Of a stretch of DNA of 5,031 nucleotides, positions 1 through 4,144 are shown piece after piece. The notes under the pieces are model-generated. The model was given only the letters and a program-made list of their open reading frames with translations, searched no databases and was not told the origin of the DNA. The DNA is taken from contig JAQGKM010000331.1 of assembly GCA_028290125.1 (NCBI GenBank), positions 1 through 5,031 on the forward strand, given 5' to 3'. The position numbers and the translations under genes are program-made. Every line of letters begins with the position of its first letter. Position 1 is the stretch's first letter. Origin of the DNA: Hyphomicrobiales bacterium (GTDB lineage: Bacteria > Pseudomonadota > Alphaproteobacteria > Rhizobiales > Beijerinckiaceae).

Positions 1-456
1 AGCGCCCGCGGCGTGCTCGTGATCCCCGAGCCCAGCGCGTCGTCGCCGACCGACGGCGAGCGGATCGTGGTGCGCACGGGCCCGTCCGCCGTGGCCGTCA
101 TCAAGGGCGCGCAATGGACCGAGCGCCTGCCCCGGCTGCTGCAGTCGCGCCTCATCCAGACTTTCGAGAACGCCCGTCTGCTGCGCAGCGTCAGCCGCCC
201 TGGCGACGGCGTCACGCCCGACCGCGGCCTCGTGTGGGAGGTTCGCCGCTTCGAGATGGATGCGACCACCGGGCAGGCTGTCGTCGAACTCTCGGTGAAG
301 GTGCTGGACCCGTCCGGTCGCGTGCTGGGCGCGCAGATCTTCACCGCACAGGCGCCGGGCGACGCCAATCAGGGCGCGACCGCGAGCCTCGCGCTCGACG
401 TCGCCTCGAACGAGGTCCTGCGCCAGATCGTCGCCTGGGCGTCCGGCCGCGTCTGA
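1..456 (+). CDS. ABC-type transport auxiliary lipoprotein, 3' part (PF03886-like)
   Basis: The reading frame is open from the first base, so the start, signal peptide and lipobox lie outside the window; 151 codons are visible and end in TGA at 454-456. The visible part reads 'ERIVVR...W.ERLPRLLQSRLIQTFEN', then 'VWEVRRFEMD', then a strand-rich section and a C-terminal helix ending 'QIVAWASGRV'. This pattern is characteristic of the ABC_trans_aux family (PqiC/MlaD-associated lipoproteins, usually about 200 residues). Family members are lipid-anchored periplasmic partners of MCE-type ABC transporters that move lipids or organic compounds between the membranes. In alphaproteobacteria the gene usually closes an operon of permease, ATPase and MCE protein, which would lie upstream of this window. 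A GTG at 13 is in frame but is not a plausible start, because the conserved fold would be cut. Only 14 bp separate it from the convergent gene, with no clear terminator between. Confidence 0.85.
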   Translation, partial: SARGVLVIPEPSASSPTDGERIVVRTGPSAVAVIKGAQWTERLPRLLQSRLIQTFENARLLRSVSRPGDGVTPDRGLVWEVRRFEMDATTGQAVVELSVKVLDPSGRVLGAQIFTAQAPGDANQGATASLALDVASNEVLRQIVAWASGRV

Positions 457-470
457 CGTTTCTTCAAAGA

Positions 471-812
471 TTATCTGGCGATAAACGGACGCGGCTCGAC
501 GAGCCGCTGTTCGATCCTGCGCTGCTCCGACGACAGGTCGCTGCCGTCGCCCGGGATCGTCACGACGCGCAACACGTCGTCGAGCTTGCGCGCGAGGTCT
601 TCCGCCAGAGCCTGGAAACGCAGTGAGTCGAGCGTGTCCTGCGACACGCGCTCCAGCCTCTGCACCGAGAACATCAGGCGCGAGCGTTCGGCTGCGCGTT
701 CGCGGCGCGCATGTTCGGCGAGAAACCAGCGACCACGCGCAGTCTCCAGCACGGCGGCCTCGATCAGCTCGTAGTCTTCGGTGGCGAAATAGGGTTCGGG
801 CTTGGCGGACAT
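471..812 (-). CDS. conserved hypothetical protein, 113 aa, alphaproteobacterial
   Basis: This is a small acidic/basic, largely helical soluble protein with no signal peptide, membrane segment or cysteine. Residues 12-37 carry 'EDYELIEAAVLETARGRWFL' followed by 'AEHARR', a motif I recall from the N-termini of uncharacterised Hyphomicrobiales proteins, some with chemotaxis-phosphatase (CheZ-like) annotation. Residues 38-83 continue as a likely amphipathic helix or coiled coil rich in R, E and L. The tail is 'IEQRLVEPRPFIAR'. The ATG at 812-810 is chosen because the motif follows immediately and no better start lies upstream; the Shine-Dalgarno region is weak. It lies 96 bp downstream of the dihaem cytochrome gene on the same strand, but an inverted repeat and a separate hairpin lie between, so it may have its own promoter. 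The function is unknown; the CheZ link rests on memory of family naming only. Confidence 0.7.
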   Translation of the reverse strand: MSAKPEPYFATEDYELIEAAVLETARGRWFLAEHARRERAAERSRLMFSVQRLERVSQDTLDSLRFQALAEDLARKLDDVLRVVTIPGDGSDLSSEQRRIEQRLVEPRPFIAR

Positions 813-826
813 GGGGCCGTGCGCAA

Positions 827-853
827 ATGAGATCGCAAATGATTCGATCTCAT
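827..853. promoter_or_regulatory. perfect 9-bp inverted repeat, candidate operator
   Basis: Arms ATGAGATCG (827-835) and CGATCTCAT (845-853) are exact reverse complements separated by 9 bp, centred 28 bp upstream of the 113-residue gene's ATG. A 9-bp direct repeat CGCAAATGA (822-830 and 834-842, period 12) overlaps the left arm and spacer. The short stem, AT-rich flanks and placement in front of a start codon suit a repressor or activator site. The plus-strand hairpin is followed by GATTTTC, so weak terminator activity in that direction is an alternative. Confidence 0.4.
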
Positions 854-883
854 GATTTTCAGCCTAAGTGTATGAATATCAAG

Positions 884-905
884 TTGCCGCAAGGGGATGT
901 GGCAA
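884..905. terminator. hairpin just downstream of the dihaem cytochrome gene
   Basis: Arms TTGCCGCA (884-891) and TGTGGCAA (898-905) can form an 8-bp stem with a 6-base loop. It begins 3 bp past the cytochrome stop codon. In the minus-strand transcript one pair is an A-C mismatch, and no clear U-tract follows (CTTGATATTC), so it would be a weak intrinsic terminator or an mRNA 3'-end stabiliser. Confidence 0.35.
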
Positions 906-908
906 GCC

Positions 909-1835
909 TCAATCCTTCTTGGGCGGTCGCGGCGGGCCATCGACCGCAGGCAGGCTCTTCAGATATTCCGCCATCGCGTCGCGATCGGCTTTCGGCAAGG
1001 CGCCGGTATTGCGCACGACATCCGCCATCGACGAGCCGACGGAATCGTATTCGGGCGTGAAGCCCGTGGCGAGAAGCTCGGAGACATCGCCCTTCGACCA
1101 CGAGCCGATGCCCTTGGCGGTGATGTTGGGCACCCAGCCGCGCCCTTCCGCGTCAGGCCCGCCCGCATAGCGCTGCGCCGCGACGATGCCGCCAGCCGGA
1201 TTGCGCGGTGAATGGCATTCGGCGCAATGGCCGAGCGCGTCGACGAGGTAACGCCCGCGATTCCACTCGGCGCTTTTGCCGGGCTCGTCGCGAATGGGCG
1301 TGGTGTCGAGAAAGACTGTTTTCCACAAGCCAATGCCGCGCCGGAATGAGAACGGGAAAGACAGCTCATGCGCCGGCGCCTTGCCGTCGACGGACGGCAG
1401 CGTGCGCAGATAGGCCATCAGGTCGCGGACATCTTCGGGCTTCGCGTGCGCATAGGTCGTGTAGGGGAAGGCCGGATAATAATGCGCGCCATCAGGCGAG
1501 ACGCCGCGCAGCATGGCGTTGGCGAGATCAGCCGTCTTCCAGCTGCCGATGCCGTCCGCCTGGCTCGGCGAAATGTTGGGCGCCACGAAGGTCCCGAACG
1601 CCGTCTTCAGCTGCAGCCCGCCGCCGAGGCGTTTGCGGTCCGGCTGGCCCGGCGTCGCATGACAGGATGCGCAGCCACCCGCGTTGAACACCAGTTCGCC
1701 CCGCCCCGCATCGCCGCCCTGCTCGAGAGCCGCCGCCTGCGCGCCTGTGACAGCCATGATCGGACGAGTCAGCCACCAGAACAGGCCGAGACCCACGATC
1801 GCGACCAGAAGGAGAGCGGAAAAAAGGCGCTTCAT
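909..1835 (-). CDS. membrane-anchored dihaem cytochrome c
   Basis: The 308-residue product has an N-terminal hydrophobic segment (about residues 5-23) after 'MKR'. This probably serves as an uncleaved anchor and places the rest in the periplasm. Two haem c sites are present: CASCH (C55, C58, H59) and CAECH (C204, C207, H208). Each is followed by the 'GTFVAPNI' or 'GWVPNIT' plus 'GIGSW' signature and a 'YL.(T/S)LP.VDG' helix, so the protein is a tandem of two related class I cytochrome domains. These resemble the cytochrome subunits of membrane alcohol/gluconate dehydrogenases, though most of those have three haems. In domain 2, M270 in 'GSSMADVV' fits the usual sixth ligand. Domain 1 has 'PAFPYTTYAHAK' with no Met at either common position. 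The role is electron transfer; the partner enzyme is not visible. It lies 114 bp downstream of the c556-like cytochrome gene, with a palindromic repeat between. The ribosome binding site is weak. Confidence 0.92.
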   Translation of the reverse strand: MKRLFSALLLVAIVGLGLFWWLTRPIMAVTGAQAAALEQGGDAGRGELVFNAGGCASCHATPGQPDRKRLGGGLQLKTAFGTFVAPNISPSQADGIGSWKTADLANAMLRGVSPDGAHYYPAFPYTTYAHAKPEDVRDLMAYLRTLPSVDGKAPAHELSFPFSFRRGIGLWKTVFLDTTPIRDEPGKSAEWNRGRYLVDALGHCAECHSPRNPAGGIVAAQRYAGGPDAEGRGWVPNITAKGIGSWSKGDVSELLATGFTPEYDSVGSSMADVVRNTGALPKADRDAMAEYLKSLPAVDGPPRPPKKD

Positions 1836-1858
1836 GAGTCAGGGCTCTTGATGAGAGA

Positions 1859-1940
1859 CGTCATTGCGAGCGCAGCGAAGCAATCCAGAGGCCCCGTTTG
1901 CGGCTTCTGAATTACTTCGTTGCTTCGCTTGTCGCAATCG
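1859..1940. repeat. dispersed palindromic repeat, degenerate copy 1
   Basis: The left arm (1859-1888) reads cgtcattgcgag-cgcagcgaagcaatccag. The right arm (1907-1940) is its imperfect reverse complement (ctgaattacttcgttgcttcgcttgtcgcaatcg). Together they form a long stem around an 18-bp loop. The same consensus occurs at 4043-4128 in this window. Such palindromes are familiar intergenic repeats in alphaproteobacterial genomes. This copy fills most of the gap between the two cytochrome genes and starts 10 bp past the first one's stop codon, so in RNA it could form a processing or stabilising hairpin between the cistrons. The right arm carries several substitutions, so the copy looks old. Confidence 0.75.
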
Positions 1941-1949
1941 CCAGAAGGC

Positions 1950-2396
1950 TCAGCTCTTCTTGGCGCGATAGGTCTCGTGGCAACCGCCGCAGGTCTTCAG
2001 CACGTTCGGGAAGTTGGCCTTGAAGCTGGCCTCATCCTTGATCGACGCCTGCGCCGCGACAGCGGCTTCGCCGAACTTGGCGAACTGCATGTTGAAATCA
2101 GCCTTGTTGGTCCAGACCGCCGGAAGAGCCGCCGTGTCGTGGCCGGTCTTGCTGTTGTCAGGGAAGAGCGCCGGGCCGGCCTTGGCCGTGTCGGCAAAGG
2201 TCTTCAGCGTCGTCTGAACGGTCGCGAGATCGAACGGCGCTTCGCCCTTCAGCATGGCGCCGGGAGCGCGCGCCGCCTGGCTGAGGCCCTTCATCGCCTG
2301 CTGGCGCTCGGTGATCGGGTCGCTCTGGGCCATGACGGCGCTTACTGTCGACAAGCCGGCGACGAGCGCGCCAGCAACCAGAATTCCACGAATCAT
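1950..2396 (-). CDS. exported monohaem cytochrome, c556/c' family
   Basis: The 148-residue precursor has a classical signal peptide with predicted cleavage after 'AVMA' (A23), giving a periplasmic protein of about 125 residues starting QSDP. The haem site CGGCH (C136, C139, H140) lies near the C-terminus and is followed by 'ETYRAKKS'. That arrangement is typical of class II four-helix-bundle cytochromes (c' and c556). Mature residue 12 (precursor M35 in 'RQQAMKGL') matches the Met position that ligates haem in low-spin c556. A low-spin electron carrier is therefore more likely than a high-spin gas-binding c', but this is inference from alignment by eye. The ATG at 2396-2394 is supported by GGAG at 2405-2408, 8 bases upstream. 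The downstream neighbour is a dihaem cytochrome on the same strand, so the two may share a transcript and an electron path. Confidence 0.92.
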   Translation of the reverse strand: MIRGILVAGALVAGLSTVSAVMAQSDPITERQQAMKGLSQAARAPGAMLKGEAPFDLATVQTTLKTFADTAKAGPALFPDNSKTGHDTAALPAVWTNKADFNMQFAKFGEAAVAAQASIKDEASFKANFPNVLKTCGGCHETYRAKKS

Positions 2397-2440
2397 TGAG
2401 TGATCTCCAGCACGTAATCGAGGCTAAGCTGTTGCCTAGC

Positions 2441-2461
2441 TTCGCGGACCATAGGTCCGAA
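2441..2461. terminator. inverted repeat between rhodanese and cytochrome genes
   Basis: CGGACC (2445-2450) and GGTCCG (2454-2459) are exact complements around ATA. The flanking TTCG and AA extend the pairing if a 2-base bulge is allowed. It lies 44 bp past the rhodanese stop and 48 bp before the cytochrome start. It could end the upstream transcript or act as a regulator site for the cytochrome gene. No run of T follows on the minus strand, so an intrinsic terminator is not clear. A second small dyad, CTTTG-CAAAG, sits at 2482-2496. Confidence 0.3.
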
Positions 2462-2505
2462 CAATGCGGAGGACATCGCTGCTTTGCATAACAAAGTCGT
2501 GAGCG

Positions 2506-2817
2506 TCACCGCGCGACGGGTTCGCCCGCCTGCAACCAGGCGCTCATGCTGCCCTGAAAATGGGTGTGCACGTCGTCCCGCCCGGCTTCCTGCGCCTGCT
2601 GCAGGCCGAGCAGTGTCCGCCGTCCCGACTGGCAGGACAGCACGACCGGCTTGTCCTTCGGCAGGGACTGCGGATCGAAGGCCGAAAGGGGCATGTTGCT
2701 CGCGCCGGGAATGTGCCCGGCGGCATATTCGTGCGGCTCGCGCACGTCGACGAGGTGGATCGTGTCCTCCTCGAGTCCCTTCTTCACGTCTTCAAGGCTC
2801 ATGACATCCACGCGCAT
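2506..2817 (-). CDS. single-domain rhodanese (sulfurtransferase)
   Basis: The 103-residue cytoplasmic protein is a complete single rhodanese domain, close in size to GlpE. Seen in order are 'LVDVREPHEY' (residues 22-31), 'GHIPGASNMPL' (34-44), the active-site loop CQSGRR with catalytic Cys62 (62-67), and the C-terminal 'GSMSAWLQAGEPV' (89-101). A six-residue active loop is typical of rhodaneses that carry a persulfide on the cysteine and move sulfur from thiosulfate or a protein donor to cyanide, thiols or thioredoxin-like acceptors. The physiological donor and acceptor here are unknown. The ATG at 2817-2815 is preceded by a good ribosome binding site, AGGAGAC (2822-2828). It lies 46 bp downstream of the CHR transporter pair on the same strand without a strong terminator, so co-transcription is likely. 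Confidence 0.93.
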   Translation of the reverse strand: MRVDVMSLEDVKKGLEEDTIHLVDVREPHEYAAGHIPGASNMPLSAFDPQSLPKDKPVVLSCQSGRRTLLGLQQAQEAGRDDVHTHFQGSMSAWLQAGEPVAR

Positions 2818-2863
2818 TCGGGTCTCCTGTCTCGATCAGGCGGCGTTTTTAGCTCAATCCCGC

Positions 2864-3415
2864 TCAGCGGGCGAGCAGCAGTTGAACGTTGAACGCCACC
2901 GCGCCGATCAGCAGGACGGCGAACGGATGCGTTTTAGGCCGCCAGGTCAGGATCACCGCGACCACGCCCGCCAGCGCCCAGGCGAACGGACCGCCGTGCC
3001 CGAGTTTCAGGATGGCGACCACGCCCGCGAACATCAGACCCGTGCCGATCGGCGCGAGACCGGTCTCCAGCGCCTTGTGCCAGTCGCGCCCGCGATAGCG
3101 GTTCCAGACCTGCGCGACGCCGAGGCACACGATGGACGAGGGCAGGAACAGCGCCACGGTGGCGACGAGCGCCCCGCCCCAGCCCGCGACCTTCCAGCCG
3201 ATCACCGTGGCGAGCATCGAACCCGGCCCCGGCGACACCCGCGCGATGGCGAAGAGCTCGACGAATTCACGGCCCGTGATCCAGTGCTGGACGTCCACGG
3301 CCTCGCGCTGGATCGGCGCGAAGATCGAGCCGCCGCCGCCGATGGCGACGAGCGAGAACGGCACGAAGACCGCGAGCAGCGACATGTAGAGGGAGAAAGT
3401 GGAATCCTCACGCAT
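2864..3415 (-). CDS. chrA: chromate transporter, short-chain CHR subunit (second half)
   Basis: This is a 183-residue hydrophobic protein of the CHR family (PF02417), covering one of the two homologous domains of full-length ChrA (about 400 residues). Visible family marks are 'AIGGGGSIFAPIQRE' (24-38), 'ARVSPGPGSM' (58-67), 'GWKVAGWGGALVATVALFLPS' split over 73-93, and hydrophobic segments near 120-136 and 144-157. A last one near 164-182 is followed by a terminal R. Full-length CHR proteins export chromate or related oxyanions; short-chain CHR proteins occur as pairs that are needed together. Its ATG (3415-3413) lies inside the end of the upstream partner (overlap ATGCGTGA, 8 bp), with GAGG at 3424-3427, so translation is coupled. 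The substrate here is inferred from family only; sulfate or another anion is possible. Confidence 0.92.
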   Translation of the reverse strand: MREDSTFSLYMSLLAVFVPFSLVAIGGGGSIFAPIQREAVDVQHWITGREFVELFAIARVSPGPGSMLATVIGWKVAGWGGALVATVALFLPSSIVCLGVAQVWNRYRGRDWHKALETGLAPIGTGLMFAGVVAILKLGHGGPFAWALAGVVAVILTWRPKTHPFAVLLIGAVAFNVQLLLAR

Positions 3416-3974
3416 CGCGGGCGCCTCGCGGCCAGACGGCGGCGACGCTCAGCGGCGCGATCACCAGAACCACCGGCACGAGAGGCCATTCGAACACGCC
3501 GACCGCCAGGAAGGTCGCGATCATCGCGATGGTCGGCGCGATGCGCGGCATGACGCGCTGGGCGCCGACGATGCCGAGCCGCAGGTTCAACCCCACGGCC
3601 GCCGCCGCAACGCCATCCACGCAGGCCTGCAGCACCGGATAATCCTGCAGGAGGTGATAGGCCATGGCGATGAGCACGCAGATGACTGTCGGTCCCGCGA
3701 GCAGCGCGATGAGGCTCGTCGCCGCCCCCGCCGTCCCGCGGATGCGGTAGCCGACATAGACGCAGAGATTGGTGACATTGGCGCCCGGCAGCACCTGCGC
3801 CAGCGCGATGCCCGAGAGGACGTCGTCGTTGTCCATCCAGCCGTATTGCTGCACGACCTGCCGGTGGATCCAGCCCGAAAGCCCGCCGCCGAAAGACAAG
3901 ACGCCAATCCAGAAAAACACGCGCGCCATGAGTGGCAGCGAAGGCGGGCTTTTGGGAATGGCGGCGTCTGTCAT
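3408..3974 (-). CDS. chrA: chromate transporter, short-chain CHR subunit (first half)
   Basis: The 188-residue membrane protein is the other half of a split CHR transporter. It shows 'FGGGLSGWIHRQV' (28-40), 'GIALAQVLPGANVTNLCVYV' (55-74, the counterpart of 'ARVSPGPGSM' in the partner), and hydrophobic segments at about 17-31, 83-107, 122-136, 146-162 and 166-182. It is expected to assemble with the product of the overlapping downstream gene in the cytoplasmic membrane for anion export. The ATG at 3974-3972 is preferred: AGAAAGG (3987-3993) lies upstream, though 12 bases away. An in-frame ATG at 4073 would add 33 residues (MPRRFAPRNDDAG...), which are only a translation of the palindromic repeat at 4043-4128, so that start is rejected. 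It may be under a weak candidate promoter at 4005-4032. Confidence 0.92.
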   Translation of the reverse strand: MTDAAIPKSPPSLPLMARVFFWIGVLSFGGGLSGWIHRQVVQQYGWMDNDDVLSGIALAQVLPGANVTNLCVYVGYRIRGTAGAATSLIALLAGPTVICVLIAMAYHLLQDYPVLQACVDGVAAAAVGLNLRLGIVGAQRVMPRIAPTIAMIATFLAVGVFEWPLVPVVLVIAPLSVAAVWPRGARDA

Positions 3975-4004
3975 GAGCGATTCGAGCCTTTCTTGTTGGC
4001 GGCG

Positions 4005-4032
4005 AGTGTAGAGGCGCCGGGGGCGTGCACAA
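4005..4032 (-). promoter_or_regulatory. weak candidate promoter for the CHR/rhodanese genes
   Basis: On the minus strand TTGTGC (4032-4027) and TACACT (4010-4005) are spaced by 16 bp. They match the housekeeping -35 and -10 hexamers at 3 of 6 and 4 of 6 positions. It would give a leader of roughly 25 bases before the ATG at 3974. It is the only such pair I found in this gap, but the match is weak. Confidence 0.25.
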
Positions 4033-4042
4033 ACACCAGCGT

Positions 4043-4128
4043 CGTCATTCCGAGGAGCGAAGCGACGCGGCAATCCATCTTCGGGTGGCAGCCGCTAGAT
4101 GGATTGCTTCGCTTCGCTCGCAATGACG
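4043..4128. repeat. dispersed palindromic repeat, well-preserved copy 2
   Basis: The left arm (4043-4080, cgtcattccgaggagcgaag then cgacgcggcaatccatct) and right arm (4097-4128, agatggattgcttcgcttcg then ctcgcaatgacg) are near-complete reverse complements, with about 6 extra bases in the left arm. They enclose a 16-bp loop (4081-4096). The element begins 16 bp past the glycerate kinase stop and ends about 70 bp before the CHR start, so its long hairpin could end or protect the kinase transcript. It matches the consensus of the copy at 1859-1940. I see no flanking transposase or target duplication. Confidence 0.85.
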
Positions 4129-4144
4129 AGGCTGGGGTGCTCCC

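Noticed and set aside
1368..2399. Plus-strand open frames opposite the two cytochrome genes (1368-1910 and 1920-2399)
   Set aside because: The minus strand encodes exact CXXCH motifs, a signal peptide and conserved family patterns; the plus frames show none.
2846..2875. CCCGC-TGA-GCGGG hairpin at the stop codon of the second CHR gene as a terminator
   Set aside because: The stem is only 5 bp with a 3-base loop that contains the stop codon, and no U-tract directly follows on the minus strand; chance is likely at this GC content.
2564..3553. Long plus-strand open frame (329 codons) across the rhodanese and CHR genes
   Set aside because: Its translation is low-complexity and rich in R, H and D without a recognisable domain, and it lies antisense to genes with clear family motifs; it is a high-GC shadow frame.
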